Source: an uncultured Lachnobacterium sp. (GTDB lineage Bacteria; Bacillota; Clostridia; Lachnospirales; Lachnospiraceae). From it: a stretch of DNA of 42,853 nucleotides. The stretch lies in NCBI GenBank assembly GCA_937889225.1, contig CALAST010000057.1, forward strand, positions 1 through 42,853, written 5' to 3'. Shown one piece after another: positions 34,476-41,133 of the stretch. Made by a program: the position numbers and the translations under genes. Positions within the stretch are counted from its first letter, which is position 1. Each line of letters opens with the position of its first letter. Below the pieces are notes generated by a model. It had not been told where the DNA came from, made no database searches, and worked only from the letters and a program-made list of their open reading frames with translations.

Positions 34476-35351
34476 TTACCGGATACGATTATTGTAAATC
34501 GTGGTAAGATAAACCTGTTTAGCAAGACCGGATTTTAACATTGCATGATATGCTTTCTTCGCAGTCTCTTCATTTTCAAATAATCCAAATACCGTTGGGC
34601 CACTTCCACTCATCATGGAATTAATTGCACCATCCTGTAACATCTTCTCTTTTATCTGTGCAATAACCGGATAATTCGGTATTGTAACTGTTTCCAGGAC
34701 ATTTCCCATATGATTTGCGATTGCATGAAGTTCCCCATTTTCAATATCATGCAATAATAAATCAATATCAGGATGACTGGTTTCTTCCGTAAGTTTCAAA
34801 TTTTCATATACGAATTTGGTAGATACGGAAATTTGTGGTTTTGCAATAAGTACAGGACATTTCACCATTGGCGAAAGCTGTGTTAATTTTTCACCAATTC
34901 CTTCCGCTAAAGCTGTGCCTCTCATTAAGCAATACGGTACATCTGCTCCAATTTTAACGCCCCGTTCCATAAGCTGTCTTCTTGTCAATCCCAGTCCAAA
35001 GATTTCGTTCATTCCATAAAGCATTGCAGCCGCATCGGAACTTCCTCCCGCCATGCCTGCTGCTACCGGGATTCGCTTCATTAAATCTACAGAAACGCCT
35101 TCTTCAATCTGAAATTCATCCATCAACAATTTTCCCGCCTTATACACCAGATTATTTTCATTGGTTGGTACATAAGAAAGATTGGACGTAATGCGAATAC
35201 CACTTTCTTTTTCTTTTACGATATGCAGCTTATCATATAAGTGAATCGTCTGCATAATCATACGCACTTCATGATACCCATCTTCACGTCTTCTTACAAC
35301 ATCCAAACCAAGATTAATCTTTGCCAAAGCCTTCAATGTAATCTCATCCAT
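34476..35351 (-). CDS. ispE: 4-diphosphocytidyl-2-C-methyl-D-erythritol kinase
   Basis: Phosphorylates CDP-methylerythritol in the non-mevalonate (MEP) isoprenoid pathway. A GHMP kinase of 291 aa: LKALAKINLGLDVVRRREDGYHEV at the N-terminus, the ATP loop VAAGMAGGSSDAAAMLYGMN (about 90-110), DVPYCLMRGTALAEGIGE, and the C-terminal MMSGSGPTVFGLFE. I chose the ATG at 35351, where the family starts, preceded by GGGGG; the frame stays open upstream but has no better site. It is next to the GntR gene downstream. Confidence 0.97.
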   Translation of the reverse strand: MDEITLKALAKINLGLDVVRRREDGYHEVRMIMQTIHLYDKLHIVKEKESGIRITSNLSYVPTNENNLVYKAGKLLMDEFQIEEGVSVDLMKRIPVAAGMAGGSSDAAAMLYGMNEIFGLGLTRRQLMERGVKIGADVPYCLMRGTALAEGIGEKLTQLSPMVKCPVLIAKPQISVSTKFVYENLKLTEETSHPDIDLLLHDIENGELHAIANHMGNVLETVTIPNYPVIAQIKEKMLQDGAINSMMSGSGPTVFGLFENEETAKKAYHAMLKSGLAKQVYLTTIYNNRIR

Positions 35352-35371
35352 ATAAAAACCCCCTTCTCGCA

Positions 35372-35383
35372 CTTGTATACAAG
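35372..35383. promoter_or_regulatory. Palindrome CTTGTATACAAG upstream of ispE
   Basis: A perfect 12-base palindrome in the ispE 5' region, with a TATAAT-like element about 12 bases further upstream (35389-35394 on the minus strand). Its form fits operators of FCD-type GntR proteins, one of which is encoded two genes downstream. Related GTATAC sequences occur at 17262-17267, 17307-17312 and near 2405. Confidence 0.4.
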
Positions 35384-35516
35384 ATACATTATACAATATA
35401 AAAATCAAAAATCAATGGCATATGAAATAAAAAACATTTAGGTACTTCACAAAATACAATTTTTGTCCGATAATAGTATTGACGAAGTATATAAAAATTA
35501 TCCAAGGAGGGATTTT

Positions 35517-36218
35517 ATGAGCGTACAAGCAATTAACAGCATTGGAACAACACCAATTACCACAAAAATTAACTCTGTGAAAGAAACTCCTGCTGCTTCT
35601 TCAACCTCTACCAACACCGTTTCGAAAGGTTTTGATGAAACAGCCGTTGTATACGAAAAAACACAGACAGCAAAGGATTCTGTTACTGTAAAAAACAATG
35701 CTTTTGACCGTGAAGCCATTATCGCTCAGATGAAAGCGGACACGGAAGCCCGCATGAACCAGCTTACTGATATTGTTCAGCAGATGATGACACAACAGGG
35801 TAACGCAATTGGACTTTCAGAAGATATGTGGAAGTTCCTTGCAAAAGGTGACTTTGAAGTTTCCGCAGACGTAAAAGCACAGGCACAGGCTGATATTGCA
35901 GAAGATGGCTACTGGGGCGTAGAACAGACATCCGAAAGAATCTTAGACTTTGCAAAAGCATTATCCGGTGGAGATGCAAGCAAAGCAGATGAATTATTAG
36001 AAGCCTTCAAAAAAGGATTCGAACAAGCAACCGGTACATGGGGTAAAGAATTACCGGAAATTTCACAGAAAACTTATGAAGCCGTAGAAGAAAAATTCGC
36101 AGCATGGAAAGCAGAAAACGAAGAAACAAACGCTGCAACACAAGCTGCTAATAATGCCGCAACACAAGCTGCTACAAATATTACAGTTGACCCGATTACG
36201 GGAGCTGCTGTACAGTAA
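35517..36218 (+). CDS. Ala-rich protein of unknown function, DUF5610-like C-terminal region
   Basis: I do not know its function. The 233-aa protein has no signal peptide or membrane segment. Residues 1-60 are low-complexity Ser/Thr (NSIGTTPITTKINS), residues 60-100 form a helix rich in Gln and Met (IIAQMKADTEARMNQLTDIV), residues 120-200 hold a conserved-looking block, GYWGVEQTSERILDFAKALS and ADELLEAFKKGFEQATGTWG, which reminds me of DUF5610, and the tail is NAATQAA repeats ending in DPITGAAVQ. AGGAGG lies six bases before the ATG. TCCGATAA upstream (35466-35473) resembles a SigD (flagellar) -10 but lacks a good -35. It stands alone on the plus strand with its own terminator. Possible links: flagellar or secreted protein; uncertain. 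Confidence 0.85.
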   Translation: MSVQAINSIGTTPITTKINSVKETPAASSTSTNTVSKGFDETAVVYEKTQTAKDSVTVKNNAFDREAIIAQMKADTEARMNQLTDIVQQMMTQQGNAIGLSEDMWKFLAKGDFEVSADVKAQAQADIAEDGYWGVEQTSERILDFAKALSGGDASKADELLEAFKKGFEQATGTWGKELPEISQKTYEAVEEKFAAWKAENEETNAATQAANNAATQAATNITVDPITGAAVQ

Positions 36219-36259
36219 TACTGCCGGCAATGAATTAATTTTATAACTTTGATATGCAA

Positions 36260-36290
36260 AAGGCTGTGGAAATCCACAGCCTTTTTTCTT
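36260..36290 (+). terminator. Intrinsic terminator of the Ala-rich protein gene
   Basis: AAGGCTGTGGA (36260-36270) pairs perfectly with TCCACAGCCTT (36273-36283), followed by TTTTTCTT, 41 bases after the stop codon. Confidence 0.93.
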
Positions 36291-36309
36291 AACATAAAGC
36301 AAATACTTA

Positions 36310-36390
36310 GAATCTGCTTTCGCTATTTCATCTTCAAGTGAAGCAGATATCGCAATCTACTTCCGCACTTGCTCATAACTGAATAGCTGC
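36310..36390 (+). repeat. Dispersed palindromic repeat, diverged copy 5
   Basis: AATCTGCTTTCGCTATTTCATC (half-copy, 36311-36332) is followed by GCAGATATCGCAATCTAC, TTCCGCACTTGCTCATAACT and GAATAGCTGC (36343-36390). It differs from copies 1 and 2 in several bases; some of these changes lie in the palindromic arms (GCGGAT to GCAGAT, ATCCGC to ATCTAC). It lies between the Ala-rich gene's terminator and the end of the ABC exporter gene. Confidence 0.6.
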
Positions 36391-36416
36391 TATCGCAGCT
36401 TGTTCGGTTAACTTTT

Positions 36417-38306
36417 TTATTGTCTCTGCTCCATCTGTTGCTTGCTAAACTGCAATGTGTATAACTGATAATATTTCCCTTTCTGTCGCAAAAGTTCCTG
36501 ATGGGTTCCCTGCTCTACAATTTCCCCTTTTGACAAAAGAATAATATTGTCTGAATGTTGAATTGTAGAAAGTCTATGTGCCACTACAAGCATTGTTCCA
36601 ATATTCTTCATCTTTTCCAAAGAATCCTGAATTAAAATCTCTGTCTCGGTATCAATATTTGCAGTTGCTTCATCTAAAATCATAACTGCCGGTTTATGGA
36701 TAATCGTTCTCGCAAACGAAAGCAGCTGTCTTTGTCCTGCTGAGAAGTTGTTTCCACGCTCCTGCACGACTTCATCTAAACCTGATTCTAACTTATTAAT
36801 GAAAGAATCTGCATTTACATAGCGACATGCTTCCATGACTTCTTCATCCGTAATGCCTTCTTCACGTAAAAGAATATTGCTTCGAATATCACCGGAGAAT
36901 AAAAAGACATCCTGCAGCATCTGTCCAAAATGTTTCCGAAGCGAGGCAATCTTAATCTTTTTAATATCAATTCCATCAATTAAAATCTGCCCTTTTTGAA
37001 TATCGTAGTTACGGCACATCAAAGATAAAATTGTCGTTTTTCCCGAACCGGTAGAACCTACAAATGCAACTGTCTGTTTTGGCTCTACATGGAATGAAAC
37101 ACCCCTTAATACCCATTCGCCCGGTTTATAGGCAAACCATACATCCTTAAACTCAATTTCTCCACGAATTTCATCCAATTCGATTGCATCCGGTTCATCC
37201 ACTACTTCCGGAACCATATCCATAATCGTAAAAATCTTTTCTGCTGCTGCAAACGAACGCTGTAAAACATCAAATTGTTCCGCCAATGTCTGAATTGGAT
37301 TAAAGAACTTGGATATATACATATAGAAAGAAACTACAATCCCACTATCAATGACTTGCCCTAAAATAACGGTATCTTTAATATACCCTTTTGCCCCAAA
37401 ATACAACAGACAAAGCACCGTAGAAATATAAAGCATATATACCATCGGACGGAATACGCCAAACACAAAAATCTGCTTTATTTTTGCCTTTTGCAATTTT
37501 GTACTTCGTTCCAAAAAGTCTGCCATTTTCTGTTCTTCCCGGTTAAAAATCTGCGTAATCTTAATACCGGAAAGATTTTCGGAAAGATAGGTATTAATAT
37601 TCGTTCTGGCATCGTTCACTTCCCTATGCACTTTACGGGAAAATTTACGGAAAATAACCGTAAATAAAATAACAAACGGCACAAAGCAAAGCACCATAAG
37701 TGTCAATGCGTAGTTTAACATCAGCATCGCACCGAACACGCCTACAATAACCATGCTGTTTTTTACCATTGTGACAAGCACATTTGTAAACATCATGGAA
37801 ATGGAGTTGGTATCATTGGTTACTCTTGTTACCAACTTCCCAACCGGAATATTATTTAACTGTTCATGGCTTAGACTTTCAATGTGTGTAAAAATATCCA
37901 TACGAAGTCGGGATAAAATTTTCTGACCTGTTTTTTGTAAAATAATTGCTTGGAAATAGGTACATATCATAGATACTACCAATATTCCTGCATAAACCAT
38001 TACCATCTGAAACAAATCATTTAATGCAAAATCCGCCTTTACCATTTCTTCGATATTTCCAACAATCAGAGGTGAAACAATATCATACACTATCGATACT
38101 GCCATAATCAAAAGAACAAGCACAAAATCCTTCCAGTACGGTTTTGCATACTCTAAGAGGCGTTTTACAAGCTCTTTATCTGACATATTTCTGTCTTTAT
38201 CTTTTTCTTGCTTTTCTTTGCCGATGGCAATATATGCCATGACAAACACGATTGTGAAGGCTCCAATAATTGCACCCACTATTAATATAGGTAAAAATTC
38301 ACGCAT
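36417..38306 (-). CDS. Heterodimeric ABC exporter subunit, canonical Walker B
   Basis: One half of an ABC exporter (629 aa): an N-terminal single helix, then a transmembrane domain with six helices (about 60-350) and a nucleotide-binding domain. ATPase motifs: Walker A GSTGSGKTT, Q-loop region LQDVFLFSGD, signature FSAGQRQL, which departs from the usual SGGQ, Walker B VMILDEATANID with the catalytic Glu, and switch His in VVAHRLST. Its ATG overlaps the stop of the partner gene by one base and has GGAGGGG upstream; an earlier in-frame ATG at 38369 lies inside the partner gene. With the partner's degenerate site this fits BmrCD/LmrCD-type drug or lipid exporters. Substrate unknown. Confidence 0.95.
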   Translation of the reverse strand: MREFLPILIVGAIIGAFTIVFVMAYIAIGKEKQEKDKDRNMSDKELVKRLLEYAKPYWKDFVLVLLIMAVSIVYDIVSPLIVGNIEEMVKADFALNDLFQMVMVYAGILVVSMICTYFQAIILQKTGQKILSRLRMDIFTHIESLSHEQLNNIPVGKLVTRVTNDTNSISMMFTNVLVTMVKNSMVIVGVFGAMLMLNYALTLMVLCFVPFVILFTVIFRKFSRKVHREVNDARTNINTYLSENLSGIKITQIFNREEQKMADFLERSTKLQKAKIKQIFVFGVFRPMVYMLYISTVLCLLYFGAKGYIKDTVILGQVIDSGIVVSFYMYISKFFNPIQTLAEQFDVLQRSFAAAEKIFTIMDMVPEVVDEPDAIELDEIRGEIEFKDVWFAYKPGEWVLRGVSFHVEPKQTVAFVGSTGSGKTTILSLMCRNYDIQKGQILIDGIDIKKIKIASLRKHFGQMLQDVFLFSGDIRSNILLREEGITDEEVMEACRYVNADSFINKLESGLDEVVQERGNNFSAGQRQLLSFARTIIHKPAVMILDEATANIDTETEILIQDSLEKMKNIGTMLVVAHRLSTIQHSDNIILLSKGEIVEQGTHQELLRQKGKYYQLYTLQFSKQQMEQRQ

Positions 38307-40081
38307 TAATTGTCCCCTCCTTCTTCCTCTAATTTTTGAAGGTCTACCATTTTGCGATATTCTGCACATTCTTTGTATAAGACTTCATGTGCTCCTACTG
38401 CAACTACCTTTCCTTCATCAATAAAGAGAATCTTATCCATCTGCTCAATTGTAGAAATTCTATGAGCAATCAAAATGGTCGTTCTGCCTTGTCTCGTCTC
38501 TCTTAAATTGCCCAAAATCGTCTTTTCTGTTTTGGTATCTACCGCAGAAACAGAATCATCTAAAATTAAAATTGGAGCGTCTTTCATAAGGGCACGGGCA
38601 ATACTGATACGCTGTTTTTGCCCACCGGAAACCGTAACACCACGCTCTCCAAGTACTGTTTCATAACCTTCTTGGAAATCTTTGATATTACTATCAATAT
38701 CTGCAAGAGCCGCAGCTTCCACAATCGCCTTCTGCGATTTATTATCCGTACCAAAGGAAATATTATTTTCAATTGTATCGGAAAACAGGAAGTTATCCTG
38801 AGGCACATATGCACAACCGGCACGTACATCACGGATAGATACGCTATTTACGTCTTTTCCATCAATAAATACGGTTCCGTCCGGAACATTATATGTACGC
38901 AAAATCAAATCCACCAATGTCGTTTTTCCCGAACCTGTCTTACCAACCAAACCGACATTTTCCCCCGCACGAATCGTAAACGACACATTTTGAAGTGCAT
39001 TGTATTCTCCATCCGGGTAACGGAAGGTCAAATTGCGAAATTCAATATCGCCTTTAATATGTTTTAATTCTTCCACGCCTTCCTTATCGATAACATTTTG
39101 TTTGGCATCTAAAAGCTCACTAATACGCTTTAAAGAAGCATTTCCACGAGAAGCCATATCAATTAATTCTGCAACTGCCATAATCGGCCATACAATGGCA
39201 TTGAAATATCCAATAAACTCCACAAGCTGCCCTGCATTAAATATTCCTTTATAAACCAAATAACCGCCATAACCTAAAATAACGCAGATAACGCTTTCCA
39301 CAAACAAGGTTACTAAAATTCGAAGCAACACGGAAGAACGCGTGTAATCAATATTTGCTTCTTCATTTTCTGTATTTAGCTTTTTAAATGCCATAAGCTC
39401 TTTTGCTTCTTTTACAAATGCTTTAATAACTGCAATTCCCGAAAAACTTTCCTGTGAAAAATCAGACAGCTTTGAAAACGCCTCCTGTCTGATGTCCCAT
39501 TTTTTCATCATGTAGTTACCTACAATCGTACTTGCCGCCAACAAAAACGCCATTGGAATCATGGCAAATACTGTAAGCATATGATTCATATTCCACATCT
39601 TAATGACAGCCAATGCACCTAAGAATGCCGCATCAAAGAACATCAAAAATCCCCATCCGAAACATTCCTGCACCGTATCCAAATCGTTGGTAAATAAACT
39701 CATTAAATTGCCGACTTTATTTACCTGATAATATTCACGGCTTAAATCTTTGGCATGGTCAAACATTTTGTTTCGAATGTCCGTTTCCACTCGAATTGCC
39801 GCACCAAATAATGTAACACGCCAAAGAAAACGTCCAAACACCATGCAAAGTACAATCCCTACCATTGGCATACAGATTTCATCCAAAAGAAAATCCATAT
39901 CAAATGCTTTCTGAACACCATCAACTACAACATAGCCGTTGTTCATACCATTAATTACCATCTGGTAAAGATTTGGAATTACAAGCTGAAACCAGTCTAC
40001 TACAACAAGTGCTACAAGACCTAATATCAGCCATCCCGCATATTTAAAATAATACTTATTAATATGCTTTCCAAATATCAC
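38306..40081 (-). CDS. Heterodimeric ABC exporter subunit, degenerate ATP site
   Basis: The other half of the exporter (591 aa) with six membrane helices in the first 320 residues and a C-terminal ATPase domain. Motifs: Walker A GKTGSGKTT, Q-loop CAYVPQDNFLFSDTI, signature VSGGQKQR, Walker B ILILDDSVSAVDT where the usual Glu is Asp, and switch His in IAHRIST. A Walker B Asp on this subunit and a changed signature on the other predict one active and one degenerate site, as in BmrCD, TM287/288 and LmrCD. It is the first gene of a two-gene unit. Just upstream is the terminator of tRNA-Leu. Confidence 0.95.
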   Translation of the reverse strand: MIFGKHINKYYFKYAGWLILGLVALVVVDWFQLVIPNLYQMVINGMNNGYVVVDGVQKAFDMDFLLDEICMPMVGIVLCMVFGRFLWRVTLFGAAIRVETDIRNKMFDHAKDLSREYYQVNKVGNLMSLFTNDLDTVQECFGWGFLMFFDAAFLGALAVIKMWNMNHMLTVFAMIPMAFLLAASTIVGNYMMKKWDIRQEAFSKLSDFSQESFSGIAVIKAFVKEAKELMAFKKLNTENEEANIDYTRSSVLLRILVTLFVESVICVILGYGGYLVYKGIFNAGQLVEFIGYFNAIVWPIMAVAELIDMASRGNASLKRISELLDAKQNVIDKEGVEELKHIKGDIEFRNLTFRYPDGEYNALQNVSFTIRAGENVGLVGKTGSGKTTLVDLILRTYNVPDGTVFIDGKDVNSVSIRDVRAGCAYVPQDNFLFSDTIENNISFGTDNKSQKAIVEAAALADIDSNIKDFQEGYETVLGERGVTVSGGQKQRISIARALMKDAPILILDDSVSAVDTKTEKTILGNLRETRQGRTTILIAHRISTIEQMDKILFIDEGKVVAVGAHEVLYKECAEYRKMVDLQKLEEEGGDN

Positions 40082-40109
40082 TTTTATCGCCCCTTTCTCT
40101 ATAACAAAA

Positions 40110-40143
40110 AAATCGGGAAACCTTTTATAAGATTTCCCGATTT
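40110..40143 (-). terminator. Terminator of tRNA-Leu(AAG)
   Basis: AAATCGGGAAA (40110-40120) and TTTCCCGATTT (40133-40143) form a perfect 11-base stem. On the minus strand it is followed by TTTTTTGTT and lies six bases beyond the tRNA 3' end. Confidence 0.9.
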
Positions 40144-40148
40144 ATGAA

Positions 40149-40233
40149 TGCGGAAGATGGGAATCGAACCCACACGACTGCAATAGTCACAAGATCCTTA
40201 GTCTTGCTCGTCTGCCAGTTCCGACACTTCCGC
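40149..40233 (-). tRNA. tRNA-Leu (anticodon AAG)
   Basis: An 85-nt tRNA with a long variable arm, as in all bacterial tRNA-Leu. Acceptor stem GCGGAAG/CTTCCGC with discriminator A; D-stem TCG/CGA; anticodon stem CAAGA/TCTTG around loop CTAAGGA, giving anticodon AAG (codons CUU and, if A34 is deaminated to inosine, CUC/CUA); variable arm stem GACT/AGTC; T-arm with GTTCGATTC. CCA is not encoded. Most bacteria have GAG instead of AAG. Confidence 0.95.
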
Positions 40234-40274
40234 AGGTCTTTTGCGATTGATTATCTCTCGCTGACGACTTAGTT

Positions 40275-40303
40275 ATAATAACAAACAAATCCTTTTTTGT
40301 CAA
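40275..40303 (-). promoter_or_regulatory. Promoter of tRNA-Leu(AAG)
   Basis: Minus strand TTGACA (40298-40303), 17-base spacer, TATTAT (40275-40280), about 42 bases upstream of the tRNA. Confidence 0.85.
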
Positions 40304-40358
40304 CAACTTTTTCAATTTTTTTCAAAAAGTTTTTTCAAGTATATTTTTTCTTTTTCTA

Positions 40359-40387
40359 TTGACAATTTTATCTAAATCGCATAAAAT
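40359..40387 (+). promoter_or_regulatory. Promoter of tRNA-Leu(CAG)
   Basis: TTGACA (40359-40364), 17-base spacer, TAAAAT (40382-40387), about 13 bases upstream of the tRNA 5' end. With the promoter at 40275-40303 it forms a divergent pair. Confidence 0.9.
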
Positions 40388-40400
40388 AAATAAAGTGTTC

Positions 40401-40483
40401 GCAGGAGTGGCGGAACGGCAGACGCGCTGGCTTCAGGTGCCAGTGGTAGCAATATCGTGTGGGTTCAAATCCCATCTCCTGCA
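40401..40483 (+). tRNA. tRNA-Leu (anticodon CAG)
   Basis: An 83-nt tRNA: acceptor stem GCAGGAG/CTCCTGC with discriminator A, D-stem GCG/CGC, anticodon stem CTGGC/GCCAG around TTCAGGT giving CAG (codon CUG), variable arm stem GGTA/TATC, T-arm with GTTCAAATC. CCA is not encoded. Confidence 0.95.
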
Positions 40484-40495
40484 TTGTTTAATAGT

Positions 40496-40535
40496 AAGGA
40501 AACCTTGAGAAATCAATGGTTTCCTTTTTTTTAGT
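40496..40535 (+). terminator. Terminator of tRNA-Leu(CAG)
   Basis: AAGGAAACC (40496-40504) pairs with GGTTTCCTT (40518-40526), followed by a run of Ts, 12 bases beyond the tRNA. Confidence 0.93.
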
Positions 40536-40662
40536 TTAAAATAAAGCGAAATAAAGTTCTGCAATTACCTTAATAGTTTCTAACATTTAAAATATGAGAT
40601 ATAGTCGGTGTTAGATTTATAATATAGACATATGTGAATATACAGGATATGGAAATTTTGTG
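40536..40662. other. Intergenic stretch before the structured RNA
   Basis: AT-rich; no gene, repeat or known RNA element is visible in it. Confidence 0.4.
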
Positions 40663-40691
40663 TTGTAAGAAAGAAAAAAGTGTGCTAGAAT
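40663..40691 (+). promoter_or_regulatory. Promoter of the structured RNA
   Basis: TTGTAA (40663-40668), 17-base spacer, TAGAAT (40686-40691). Transcription should begin near 40698. No other promoter is visible between here and the LRR gene. Confidence 0.65.
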
Positions 40692-40697
40692 AATTTT

Positions 40698-41070
40698 GAG
40701 AAATTAAGAGCATAAAGGTGTACCACCTAGCACTACGCCAATAGTGCTAGGCAAGGGATGGTAGATAGATTACCACACAATACAGACTTGTCCGCGATAC
40801 ACACAACGTTATTATAATCTAATTTTTTAAGATTTACAATAAGAAGTTGCATGTAGCGTGGCTTGTTTGGAGAGCCTTACAATATATTTTGCAGGGTGTT
40901 AAGTGTGGACGCATACTTACACCCTGTTCTTGATTTCTCACAAGGATACCAATGTAACGATATTTTTACGAGTATTGTTGCATTGGCTATCCCATGTGAG
41001 AAATCGGAGTTTAGAAATAAACTACGATTATTTGTGGTACAAAAAACTACAAGCAAGTCGTAGTTTTTTT
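40698..41070 (+). ncRNA. Large structured RNA of unknown class (about 370 nt)
   Basis: A non-coding stretch built of successive helices: TACCA/TGGTA (40721-40763) enclosing CCTAGCACTA/TAGTGCTAGG (40726-40751); an AT-rich stem CAAC...GTTG (40804-40849); GGCT/AGCC (about 40860-40876); CAGGGTGT/ACACCCTG with inner AAGT/ACTT (40892-40926); a composite stem of GATTTCTCAC/GTGAGAAATC, GGATA/TATCC and a 14-base CCAATGTAACGATA/TATTGTTGCATTGG (40932-41005); and a terminator AACTACGA-TTGTGG/CTACAA-TCGTAGTT with T7 (41020-41070). Between the first and second domains is an unpaired-looking stretch, CAGACTTGTCCGCGATACAC (40783-40802). It could be a stand-alone RNA or the leader of the LRR gene. From memory it might be related to ornate RNAs such as the raiA class; I cannot confirm this. 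Confidence 0.7.
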
Positions 41071-41126
41071 AATGTAAGGAACGTTCTAACTCCGATTTGG
41101 AAACTATCAAATTTACCAAATGGAGG
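41001..41126 (+). promoter_or_regulatory. Alternative pairings reaching the LRR gene's ribosome binding site
   Basis: AAATCGGAGTTTAGAA (41001-41016) is complementary, with one bulge, to TTCTAACTCCGATTT (41084-41098). The second strand can instead pair as TCCGATTTGG (41091-41100) with CCAAATGGA (41116-41124), covering part of the GGAGG site. The first strand is also partly used by the stem GATTTCTCAC/GTGAGAAATC (to 41005). These three pairings exclude one another, as in a leader switch with a terminator between. Read by eye only. Confidence 0.5.
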
Positions 41127-41133
41127 AAAAAAC

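Noticed and set aside
40863..41063. 66-aa plus-strand reading frame within the structured RNA
   Set aside because: It starts with TTG, lacks a good ribosome binding site and runs through long hairpins, so RNA structure explains the region better.
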